A stretch of DNA of 64,000 bases from CBDFNN01 sp965250215 (GTDB taxonomy: Bacteria; Bacteroidota; Rhodothermia; Rhodothermales; DATKEJ01): NCBI GenBank assembly GCA_965250215.1, contig CBDFNN010000004.1, forward strand, positions 4,216,001-4,280,000, read 5' to 3'. How positions within the stretch are numbered: the stretch's first letter is position 1; each line of letters starts with the position of its first letter. The notes below the pieces were generated by a model, which did not search any database, had not been told where the DNA came from, and saw nothing but the letters and a program-made list of their open reading frames with translations. The translations under genes were made by a program, and so were the position numbers. Below are positions 42,981 to 51,351 of this stretch, piece by piece.

Positions 42981-44666
42981 TTATTGCGATAGATTAGCAT
43001 CCATCTTGGCTTCCATAAGGTTTGCGTTATCGAGCTGCGCACCTTCCAAGAATGCACCTCGAAGGTCTGCGTTGAATAGATTGGCATCCTGAAAAACAGC
43101 TCCTCTTAGATCGCAATAAGATAAGTTTGAGTTTTCCAGATTGGCTCTCACAAACGAGCATTCTCGGAATACCAGTCCTGACAGATTAAGTCCTGACAGT
43201 TTGAGTCCATCGAATCTTAGACCTGAGAGTACAATCGTTTTAACCTCATGGACGCCTTGATGGACGCCTTGATGAACGCCTTCACCTTGGCATTCATATT
43301 TCCCAAAGAATTCCGCAAATTCTTCCGACAACCCGCAATTCATACAGATCTGTCTTGCATCGAACGCATGAACAGGGCTTTTTCGTTCCACTGTAACCCC
43401 CTTCGTCCTGTTTAGTCCTACCCGAATGAATTGAAACATCTGGTCAGTGACATGGAAATTGAATACGGCCTCTATAGATCGATTTGCGAGAACATGACGA
43501 ACCAGGAGAAACTCCTGAATTGAATAATGCGAGAATCTGTAGGCACCTGCAGAGTTTCTGTTCAAGAGAGACCTCCCACCGAAGTTGAATTGCCTGAGGT
43601 AGCCAACACCTTGGGAGTCTTGAATCAGATCATCAAGTTGTTTTGAAAAAATGATTCGCTTTTGAGTTTCTTGCATCACAACAGCGACTTCAGAACATAC
43701 CCGCAGTAGGTGTTCTTTTGACACTGTGTGTCCATGAGATCGAAGTTTTACCTCCTCTCTCAAAAGCCAAGCGTCTATGAGGGCTTGGTAAATGCGGTAA
43801 TCGTCCCATTCTTCTTGAGCCGTCACAATCAGGTCTTCGATATGAGCCAAAAGAAGGGGCCGAAATTGCAAAGATCTAACCTTGTCCAACAGCATCTTGG
43901 CGCGCCTTTCTTTGGACTTCGGAGATTCTCGAAATCGTATCAGAAAGCGGGCTGATGTTGAGAAACGCCTTTTCAGATACTGATCGACCTGACCCTCATC
44001 AAAAAATGAAAGAAAGATCATCGGGCATATAAAGCCTCCGATCTCTACTCTGCCCGGTCTCTCGAAGGGGTCGGCAGCGGTCTGAGGAAAGAATTGAGTA
44101 CGACAGGTGATAATCACTCTTCGAAAGTTAACGGATGCCTCAATGATTTCGATGATTCGCTGTTCTGTATCATGCCATGAAAGGGGATCTTCATCAAGCG
44201 AGTCCAAGAGAAGTATAGTATGCTGTTTATCTGCAATACTTCCAATCTCATCGATGCTGTTGCGATTGAGTTTCAGCAACAGACAGCTGTAATCAGGAGA
44301 CCAAAACCTCGTGATGTGAGAGAGCTTTATCATCATTAGGAGAGAAGTCTTTCCCATCCCAGCGTCAGAAAGAACGAACATAGTGTTTTTGCCAGTACCT
44401 TTCACGGCAAATTTCCGATTGAAAAAAACATTGAGCGTATCAAACACCGGGCTGCGAACGACGGATATTGGGTCCTCGTCGTCGTAATCCGCAGGGTTTT
44501 GGTGCTGGCAATACGGTTCAACGTAGTACTGAGCCAGTTCAAGGGGATCTCCAAATATATCGCTGATGTGTATAAGCCCTTCTTCGCGATGACGATGAAG
44601 AGCCTTGAGCCTTTTGAATAGCGGATTAAGGTCCTTCGATGAAAGGAATGATTTGTACTCAGTCAT
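42981..44666 (-). CDS. STAND/NACHT-type NTPase with C-terminal pentapeptide repeats
   Basis: 561 residues. Residues ~1-90 are a helical region of unknown family. The NTPase follows: Walker A FVLSDAGMGKTSL (~97-109), Walker B TILLLDSLDED (150-160, with extra acidic residues as in NACHT proteins), the sensor strand VIITCRTQFFP (184-194), and the winged-helix motif YRFSHYSIQEFLLVRH (376-391) with the FxHxSxQEF pattern of NACHT/STAND proteins. After a GVHQGVHQGVH linker come pentapeptide repeats (~477-560, A/L-N-L-x-x: ANLENSNLSYCDLRGAVFQD). No effector domain is fused. Its neighbour on the same strand is the TIR protein; together a sensor/effector pair is plausible. Function unproven. Confidence 0.8.
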   Translation of the reverse strand: MTEYKSFLSSKDLNPLFKRLKALHRHREEGLIHISDIFGDPLELAQYYVEPYCQHQNPADYDDEDPISVVRSPVFDTLNVFFNRKFAVKGTGKNTMFVLSDAGMGKTSLLMMIKLSHITRFWSPDYSCLLLKLNRNSIDEIGSIADKQHTILLLDSLDEDPLSWHDTEQRIIEIIEASVNFRRVIITCRTQFFPQTAADPFERPGRVEIGGFICPMIFLSFFDEGQVDQYLKRRFSTSARFLIRFRESPKSKERRAKMLLDKVRSLQFRPLLLAHIEDLIVTAQEEWDDYRIYQALIDAWLLREEVKLRSHGHTVSKEHLLRVCSEVAVVMQETQKRIIFSKQLDDLIQDSQGVGYLRQFNFGGRSLLNRNSAGAYRFSHYSIQEFLLVRHVLANRSIEAVFNFHVTDQMFQFIRVGLNRTKGVTVERKSPVHAFDARQICMNCGLSEEFAEFFGKYECQGEGVHQGVHQGVHEVKTIVLSGLRFDGLKLSGLNLSGLVFRECSFVRANLENSNLSYCDLRGAVFQDANLFNADLRGAFLEGAQLDNANLMEAKMDANLSQ

Positions 44667-44863
44667 AATGAGTCACTATGGTTTGTCTATAACAAAAGCA
44701 TTTACAATACGGTACACCCGTTGGCTCAAATCTCATACTCGTTATTTAATCGCGAGGAAATTTACACCTTGAATGGGATGAAAAAGAGACTACAACGCAA
44801 GAACGGGCACACAGAGAGACGATGCTATAATTCAGAACGAAAGTGTCCACCATGATGTAGTAT
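44667..44863. other. Spacer between TIR and NTPase genes
   Basis: 197 AT-rich bases without a clear terminator or promoter. The genes could be one transcript with a long gap or two units. Confidence 0.4.
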
Positions 44864-45679
44864 TCATACACCTCTAAATCTAACGATATTCTCCGATTCT
44901 TTCATTGTTACTAGACCATATCGCTGAGCGACTGAAATCAAAAGCCTTTTGGCCGTACCTGGAGGCAAGTCCAATTTTCGATCAACTTCTCTGAAATGAA
45001 CCAGTTTACCATTGTGGATTAGTTCCTCTCTGCCTTGGTAGAGATCTGAATGTTGTCGAATCTTCTCTTCATCAGGGAGCACAAATCTTGTGTCTATAAT
45101 TTCCATCAACTCCGGATCCGTATAACTACTATATCTTCCTGAATAAAACCCTCTCTCACCTAGGTCTATATCCTTAATTTTAACATCTTTGTATTTTGGA
45201 ATTCGCTTTGTAATATTCGATGCACGAAAGGATGAGATCTTTCCGGAACCAAATTGATCGATTAAAGCCTGAAAAAGCAATTTTAAGTCAACAGCCTTTC
45301 CCATTGATAGAGCTTGTAATCTATCTAGAGGGGAAGGCAAATCACTCATGTTAATCTCGGGAGCAATTAGTGGGTATATTCTGCTTTCACTATTGCTTCC
45401 TTTTGCCCAAGTTGCACCAATTTCAAACCATAACCACGGGCGCTCAATTGAAATCGGGGTAACAATGGCAATGACTACCTGAGCTGTACTTAGAGCGTTT
45501 TCGATCTCACTCAGCCAATCTCTTCCAACTTCGATAGCTCCTGGTGAGCTTGTATTGAAAACTTCAACAGCGTTATTAAAAACCTTTTCTATTTCCAGCT
45601 TCACAGCATTGGCAAACTCCCCATCGGAAGATGCATGGCTGATGAAAATTCTAGGTTTCATAATCTTGTGATTTGTCAT
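44864..45679 (-). CDS. TIR-domain protein with C-terminal winged-helix-like region
   Basis: 271 residues. The TIR domain (~8-145) begins RIFISHASSDGEFANAVKLE, continues SPGAIEVGRDWLSEIENALSTAQVVIAIVTPISIERPWLWFEIGATWAKG, and has the putative catalytic Glu86 in PWLWFEIGA, aligning with the glutamate of NAD-cleaving TIR domains. The C-terminal part (~195-271), especially HNGKLVHFREVDRKLDLPPGTAKRLLISVAQRYGLVTM, looks like a winged helix that could bind DNA or protein. No membrane segment. It lies upstream of the NTPase. Likely an NADase effector in a defence system, by family analogy. Confidence 0.8.
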   Translation of the reverse strand: MTNHKIMKPRIFISHASSDGEFANAVKLEIEKVFNNAVEVFNTSSPGAIEVGRDWLSEIENALSTAQVVIAIVTPISIERPWLWFEIGATWAKGSNSESRIYPLIAPEINMSDLPSPLDRLQALSMGKAVDLKLLFQALIDQFGSGKISSFRASNITKRIPKYKDVKIKDIDLGERGFYSGRYSSYTDPELMEIIDTRFVLPDEEKIRQHSDLYQGREELIHNGKLVHFREVDRKLDLPPGTAKRLLISVAQRYGLVTMKESENIVRFRGV

Positions 45680-45976
45680 CCCTTTTTAAGGATAATATTT
45701 ATTATTTGTGAGTTGCCGCCAGGATATTGATCTAAAAATGGAACCTATAAACACCTGCGGTGCATATTTTCTTAAGCCGCATTTTTGGCTTCGTTTCCAC
45801 TTTGCTTTACATTTAAGAGAAAGTAGCACAATTGGAGATTCATCCCCACCATTCGAGTCCGTAATAATATTGTAGACTCTCAAAAAAATGGCGTATGAAT
45901 TGCCTTGAAAAGGCAGGCTCGTTTGGAAATATTTGCTGGCGGTTAACACCCTTGCGAGTTTCTATCCTTACAAGGA

Positions 45977-46851
45977 TTATTGCTTAATGGTATGCATTTG
46001 GGGATCGACAAGCGCAAACCGAATTTCGTCCCTAGGTCTCTTTTGTCCAAGCAAGTCCAAATCGCTTGAAACAACGTTAGCCAGCCTATAGTAGCCGCCA
46101 ACGGTTTGAGCATCTGCCATAAGAACAATGGGTTGCCCAGCTGGAGATATTTGTATTGTCCCAGGAATTACCGGTGATGATATCAATTCAGTAGAAGGAT
46201 TGAAAGAGAATCTTGATTCTAGGCGATATCCCATCCTGTTGGATTCGACAGCAATCCCATGCTTACTGCCAAAAAATTGATCGATCCGAAGAGGTGGAAA
46301 TTTCTCAAACTCCGGACCTGGGAGCACTCTAATCTTCTGTCCTTGTTCTTTCGATGATATAATTTCTCTCCGTTTTGTGGGAATCGGAGATCGTTTCACA
46401 GTTTCGATATGTGAGTTTTTCTTAATGCTGTTCTTTGGAAGAAAGTCATGTCTCTTGACATTCAATGAGCTGTGGCTTCCCATCTATCGCTCTAGCTTCC
46501 AACTACCGCGACAGAAAGATATGAGCGGCAGCCAGACTTCAGTTTTCCGAATTAAAGAATAGAGTTGTCTGGAACATCTATGGTTTCATTTAAGCGTATT
46601 TCCCCTTCGTTCAGTTTTGGAGAAATATCTGCTCCGGTAAGAGCTATTTGACAAACACTATCAAAATGTATTTGAGGATCGACAAGGGTAATCTCTAGAA
46701 CTGGTGAATCTTCTAAATTGCCAACCAGCAAATTTGCTTCTGCAGCCGATTTCTTATCCATCGCTCCGCCAAGAGGAACACCGGAATCACGAAACTCAAG
46801 TCGTCCCAGGTCTGGGATGCTTGTAAGCATCCCAGACCTCAATATTTTCAT
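45977..46851 (-). pseudogene. pxpC: Ruined copy of pxpC (5-oxoprolinase subunit C)
   Basis: The start MKILRSGMLTSIPDLGRLEF at 46851 and the end ADAQTVGGYYRLANVVSSDL...VDPQMHTIKQ match the intact pxpC at 60572-61447 over the full length. An in-frame stop follows NSIL near 46552, and the DNA for the segment corresponding to KFGKALSGCRAYLAVGGTW is shortened and frameshifted. A second stop lies before MGSHSSLN. Two or more lesions: non-functional. Confidence 0.95.
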
Positions 46852-46861
46852 CCTTAACACC

Positions 46862-47457
46862 TCAAGCACGGAGGGACAAGTAGTTAAAGGTGTCGAGTTC
46901 AACCTCTCTTTCGATTCGACCGAATTCACTTCTTGTTATGGAGAAGAATCTCTCTTGATCTCCCAACTGAAATAGAAAAGGATCGTCTGTTCAATTCAAT
47001 ATCTCAACAGGTGTCTTGCCTATGATTTGCCAACCACCAGGGGAATCAAGTGGATAGATCCCGGTTTGCAATCCCGCCAATCCCACAGATCTTGCTGGTA
47101 CTCTGATTCTCGGCGTACTCTTTCGAGAGCAAATTCATCTGCGTAACAAACTGGAATGTTGAATTGTCGACCTGCCTGTTGAGAATCCGCGACATGAAGG
47201 TCGGCAATTGCTTCCCAGACCAATTCGCTTAGAACTTCATGATTTAAAAGCTTTCGATTGAATCCAATGCATATCGAACAGTATGCAGCCTGAACGTACT
47301 CGACCCCCTTGATTCTTGAATTGGAAAGATTTTGGGAGAGCGCCACAACACGTAGGTTGACCTGTTCATCGATACCTGCCTAAAATTTATCAGTAGCGCG
47401 GAATCTCCAAAGATGAGAATTTCTATGTTCCATTCTTGATCTAATAGCCCAGCATTC
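46862..47457 (-). pseudogene. pxpB: Ruined copy of pxpB (5-oxoprolinase subunit B) with 148-bp internal deletion
   Basis: IEILIFGDSALLINF, then (after a frameshift) ALSQNLSNSRIKGVEYVQAA and YCSICIGFNRKLLNHEVLSE follow the intact pxpB at 61458-62198. At 47123-47130 the sequence TCGAGAGC joins what in the intact copy are two sites 148 bases apart (61867-61874 and 61719-61726), each carrying the same 8-mer. The deletion removes about 49 codons and shifts frame. It sits 85 bases after iorB on the same strand. Confidence 0.95.
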
Positions 47458-47542
47458 CCAGGCGTAGAGTTCGCAGATTTGTAGGAATTTTCCAACAGTA
47501 TCGAGATTGGTTAGTCTTAACTAGAAGGGGATATTTTTCGGC

Positions 47543-49759
47543 TCAAGCAAGAATCTCCAAGACCTTTTCTGGAGAAAAGGGCAAATGCCGTAATCTCTTT
47601 CCCGTAAGGCTAGCAAAAGCATTCGCGATCGCTCCACCAGTAATCGGGACGCCCGATTCCCCCAGACCAGTCGGTGCTCCTTCCGTATCGATAAAGACAT
47701 TTTCAATTTCCGGCATATCGGACATTCGCATGACGGCGTAGTCGTGATAATTGGATTGCTCCACGAGGCCATCCTTGACCGTGATCCGCTCAAAAAGCGT
47801 GCTACTCAAACCAGTCACAATGCCACCTTCCATTTGGGCTCTGGCATTGTCAGGCTGAACGATGATACCGCCATCGGTGGCGGCCCAAAACTTGTGCACC
47901 TTGATGCGGCCCGATTTCCGATCGACAGATATCTCGGCTACAGCTGCGCTCAGGGATCCACTGCGTTCTGCGAATGCGATACCTCGTGCTCTACCTTCAG
48001 GAATTGGTCCACCCCAGTCAGAGATCTCAGCTACCTTCTCCAGGACTTTGAGCGATCGCGGATCGTCACGCATGAGATCGCGACGATACTCATAAGGATC
48101 GATTCCATGGTCGCTTGCGATCTCATCTATGAAAGCTTCTATGGCGAATTTATTGGGACCGTGGCCCACGGAACGCCAATGTTTGAGTCGGAGTCCGGAA
48201 TCGACCGAGCAAATCTCAATGCTGTGATTCGGAATCGTGTAGTAGGGTATCTTCGCTCCAGATCCGAGAAGCCCTCCCCCATCACCAACAATGCAATGGG
48301 TCCAAGAAACGATCTGTCCCTTTGCATCGACTCCGGCTTTCATGCGCTGCAAACTCATCGGTCTGAATTGACCGTATTGTAGATCGTCTACCCGTGTCCA
48401 AACCAATTTAACGGGTCGTTTAATTGCATTGGAAAGTTGGGCGGCCTCTACGATGTAGTCTGGATTTGACCTTCGACCAAAACCTCCGCCAAGAAAGCAT
48501 GGATGAAAAGTGACTTCACTGACATCGATTCCGAGTGTATCAGCTATTGCATTTCGGGCTCCCCAAGGACCTTGGGTACCGGCCCAAACCTCGGCGCTCT
48601 TTCCATCGGCGCTAACGGAGGCCACGGCATTGAGTGGCTCCATCTGAGCGTGATAGACGTGATCGTTTAGATAGTCGGATTCATAGGTTTTGGCCGCCGA
48701 CTCCATCGCGGCATTGGCATCTCCTTTTTTTGACAAGGATCGAGGTTCTACCTTTCCGCTGTTGGGAATCGATGCGTATTCCTCCAAGCTAGCTACACTG
48801 CTGAAGCCCTTGGCATCTGCCTTTTCCTCCCACTTTACCTTCAGGACTTTTCTTGCCTTCTGCACTGCCATCATCGATTCGCCGATGATACCAACACCGT
48901 GATCAAGCTTGACCGTCTGCTCAATACCTTCGAGCGCATCAAGCTCAGATGCATTGTATGAAAGCGTCTTGCCGCCATGAACTGGTGTCCGGGCGATCAT
49001 CGCGTAAAGCATGCCAGGTACAGAAACGTCCATGCCATATTCCGCACTTCCGTTTGTCTTTGCCGGGATGTCACGTCGATTCATCTCACTCCCGATGAGT
49101 CGGAAATCTTTAGGCGACTTAAGCTGAGATCCTTCTATTGCAGGCATCTCCGATGGCACGACAGCGAAGTCCGCGATCTTTCCATAACCAATACTCCGGC
49201 CACTTTTCTTATGATGTACGACATGCGCTTCAGTGGAGAGCTCGGACTTATCGACACCCCATTCACGGGCGACATTGTCGAGTAGGACCTGTCGGATTTG
49301 CGCCCCTACTTTTCGAAGCTGTGTAAAATAGCCCATGACGGTGGCGCTCCCCGCGGTCAACATACTTCCTTGAGGGCCCCAATTTCTTCTACCATAAATG
49401 CCTGGTTCGCTTGGTGCATACTCAATGCGAACTTTGGACCAGTCGGCATCCATTTCCTCGGCGATGATCACGGGTAAGGCTGTCATAGAGCCTTGGCCCA
49501 TCTCGGATGCAGGATTTAGAATCGTGAGTTGTCCGCTCGAATCGAGATTTACCCAAACACCTATCTGCGCAGCTTTTGATTTATTGGTGCCAGCAGCTTT
49601 GGCCAATTTGACTCCACTTGCACCAAAGGCGATCGTGAAGCTAAGTCCGGCGCCCGTCTTTTTTAGAAAGTCTCTTCTAGAGTTAGCAAGCCTTCCTTTT
49701 GAATTTGCGCTTCGGGCCTTTGAGTCGAATTTTCTTTCTTCTGGTGATTTCGTTTTCAT
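47543..49759 (-). CDS. iorB: IorB-type molybdopterin subunit of a xanthine dehydrogenase-family hydroxylase
   Basis: 738 residues from the ATG at 49759 (RBS GAGGAGG lies in the end of iorA). A twin-arginine signal NSRRDFLKKTGAGLSFTIAF directs it to the periplasm with its partner. Molybdopterin-binding landmarks include VTFHPCFLGGGFGRRSNPDYIVEAAQLSN, EPGIYGRRNWGPQGSM, and the C-terminal GLGESGVPITGGAIANAFAS. The single-chain organisation with two MoCo-binding halves is typical of isoquinoline 1-oxidoreductase and aldehyde dehydrogenases of that type. The substrate is a heterocycle or aldehyde, not known here. The last 62 codons are duplicated at 41879-42074. Confidence 0.9.
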   Translation of the reverse strand: MKTKSPEERKFDSKARSANSKGRLANSRRDFLKKTGAGLSFTIAFGASGVKLAKAAGTNKSKAAQIGVWVNLDSSGQLTILNPASEMGQGSMTALPVIIAEEMDADWSKVRIEYAPSEPGIYGRRNWGPQGSMLTAGSATVMGYFTQLRKVGAQIRQVLLDNVAREWGVDKSELSTEAHVVHHKKSGRSIGYGKIADFAVVPSEMPAIEGSQLKSPKDFRLIGSEMNRRDIPAKTNGSAEYGMDVSVPGMLYAMIARTPVHGGKTLSYNASELDALEGIEQTVKLDHGVGIIGESMMAVQKARKVLKVKWEEKADAKGFSSVASLEEYASIPNSGKVEPRSLSKKGDANAAMESAAKTYESDYLNDHVYHAQMEPLNAVASVSADGKSAEVWAGTQGPWGARNAIADTLGIDVSEVTFHPCFLGGGFGRRSNPDYIVEAAQLSNAIKRPVKLVWTRVDDLQYGQFRPMSLQRMKAGVDAKGQIVSWTHCIVGDGGGLLGSGAKIPYYTIPNHSIEICSVDSGLRLKHWRSVGHGPNKFAIEAFIDEIASDHGIDPYEYRRDLMRDDPRSLKVLEKVAEISDWGGPIPEGRARGIAFAERSGSLSAAVAEISVDRKSGRIKVHKFWAATDGGIIVQPDNARAQMEGGIVTGLSSTLFERITVKDGLVEQSNYHDYAVMRMSDMPEIENVFIDTEGAPTGLGESGVPITGGAIANAFASLTGKRLRHLPFSPEKVLEILA

Positions 49760-49760
49760 A

Positions 49761-50219
49761 TTAGGCCTCCTCCGCTGCGCGTTCGATAGCTTTAATAATG
49801 CGACCGTAGGTCCCGCATCTGCAAAGATTCCCATCCATGTGTTGGACGATTTCTTCTTTGCTCGGCTTGGAATTGTCCTTTAGGAGAGTTGCCGCTTGCA
49901 TTATTTGTCCAGACTGGCAATAGCCGCATTGAGGGACTTGCTCTTCGATCCAAGCCTTTTGCAAGGGGTGCGAGTTGTCATCGGACAGTCCTTCGATTGT
50001 TGTGATCGCCCTACCGGCTGTTGCTGAGACCGGCATGACGCAGGCTTTGACTGCGAGGTCATCAAGATGGATCGTACAGGCTCCGCATTGCGCGACACCG
50101 CATCCGAACTTCGTGCCTGGAAGATTTAATTGGTCTCGGAGTATCCAGAGAAGGGGCGTATCGGGCTCCGCTTCGATGCTGTGTTTTTCTCCGTTGACGA
50201 GGAGGTCGAAGGATTCCAT
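49761..50219 (-). CDS. iorA: IorA-type [2Fe-2S] subunit of a molybdenum hydroxylase
   Basis: 152 residues. Plant-type ferredoxin cluster: C40, C45 and C48 in FGCGVAQCGACTI plus C60. The second cluster in the helical domain: C98 and C101 in QCGYCQSGQ, C133 and C135 in NLCRCGTYG. Two iron-sulfur clusters pass electrons from the molybdenum cofactor in IorB to an acceptor. The stop codon is two bases before the iorB start, so the two are co-translated. No dedicated c-type cytochrome follows; the electron acceptor is not encoded nearby. Confidence 0.92.
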   Translation of the reverse strand: MESFDLLVNGEKHSIEAEPDTPLLWILRDQLNLPGTKFGCGVAQCGACTIHLDDLAVKACVMPVSATAGRAITTIEGLSDDNSHPLQKAWIEEQVPQCGYCQSGQIMQAATLLKDNSKPSKEEIVQHMDGNLCRCGTYGRIIKAIERAAEEA

Positions 50220-50331
50220 ATTTGTATTGCTTGGACTATAAAAATGCGATCTATCAATATCACATATTTGATCCGCGCTAACAAATCGCGTTTTGCATTA
50301 GGATTCTACCTTTGTTGAATCTAAGATGCCA

Positions 50332-50961
50332 CTAGTGGCTAGCTATGCGGCTGAGAAAGTAAACAACCGCGAGCATCACCGATCCAAGAACCAGCCCAGA
50401 GCCAAGCATAGAACCAATTATGGCTCGACCTACATTTTTGCCTCTCGCTGTTTGAAAAAAGCCGTCTCGATACCCTGCGAGATAAGGAAGTGGTTGATCA
50501 GCTAAAGAAACAATGACATCCATCGGAATGAGATACTTTCCCCGAGTCCCACCGATGGAAAGAATTATCGCGCCTAAAGGAGATAGAAGGATTACCGGGG
50601 GCTTCAAAGTAGCAAGGGATAGACCGAAAACTATCACGCCAAAGCCAAACCCTTTTCCGAATCCACCGCCTGCACTCATGCCTTCTATCTTCCCAGCATC
50701 AAATCCAATCTTGAATAGCTTGGAAGATTGAACACTGACCATTTCCTCTTCATCTAACTTGCTCCAATTTCCATGATTCACCTGCATGTGTTGCAGGCAT
50801 GCTTTTTCGGTTCGACGTTTAGTTAGAATCCGACGCCTTGGCAATTCTTCGGCAGGCCTATCTTTATAGAGAAGATATTTCTCCGAAAGACAGGGATTTT
50901 CTTGCCCGAGAATTGGAGTTGCGATACTCAGTATTAGGATGAGAACCAGGCTTGTTTTCAT
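50332..50961 (-). CDS. Membrane protein of unknown function
   Basis: 209 residues with a signal peptide (LVLILILSIATPILGQ) and at least two later hydrophobic segments (GFGVIVFGLSLATLKPPVILLSPLGAIILSIG, AIIGSMLGSGLVLGSVMLAVVYFLS). The N-terminal part is basic and polar (KYLLYKDRPAEELPRRRILTKRRTEKACL). Gly-rich stretches (GMSAGGGFGKGFGFG) separate the helices. No family recognised. It is a single gene on the same strand as iorAB, 112 bases downstream of iorA's start. Confidence 0.55.
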   Translation of the reverse strand: MKTSLVLILILSIATPILGQENPCLSEKYLLYKDRPAEELPRRRILTKRRTEKACLQHMQVNHGNWSKLDEEEMVSVQSSKLFKIGFDAGKIEGMSAGGGFGKGFGFGVIVFGLSLATLKPPVILLSPLGAIILSIGGTRGKYLIPMDVIVSLADQPLPYLAGYRDGFFQTARGKNVGRAIIGSMLGSGLVLGSVMLAVVYFLSRIASH

Positions 50962-51351
50962 GTCTCTTTGACTCTGCAGATCGCCAGCTTATTCCGTTGA
51001 ATACAACGACCCTATCTGAGTTGACCATATTTTTTCGATGTTGATCGCTAAAGAAACGCTCGTCTCGCAGGCAAAGGAGATAAGTCATTGGCTATAAGCC
51101 ATCGGTCTTTTTCTGTTTCTAACTCGATGAATTCAGGACTTGAACATGAACTATCCGATCGAGAATATCGAAGATCTCTAGATTCGAATAACTTTGCGTC
51201 CTTTCCATCTAAAAGATCAAGCTTCCTCTAACAGCCAACGCAGATGATAGCATGATTTTGACAGGTGAAAGCCGCAGGTTACTGATCGCCCCGATTGAAA
51301 GCCGATTAGCCAATCTGTATGCCTAGCTTTGGTTAATCATCGCTATCAGAT
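50962..51351. other. Intergenic region, no gene seen
   Basis: About 390 bases between divergent genes. Frames are broken and no repeat or RNA is evident. Confidence 0.5.

Noticed and set aside
45686..45949. Minus-strand open frame of 87 codons between the TIR gene and the pxpC pseudogene
   Set aside because: The translation is low-quality, has no motif and starts inside the ruined pxp locus. Probably chance.
34495..47543. Prophage or transposon
   Set aside because: No integrase, transposase, terminal inverted repeats or phage structural genes are visible, despite the debris.
50864..51088. Minus-strand frame of 74 codons
   Set aside because: It overlaps the 5' end of the 50332-50961 gene in another frame; composition is not protein-like.
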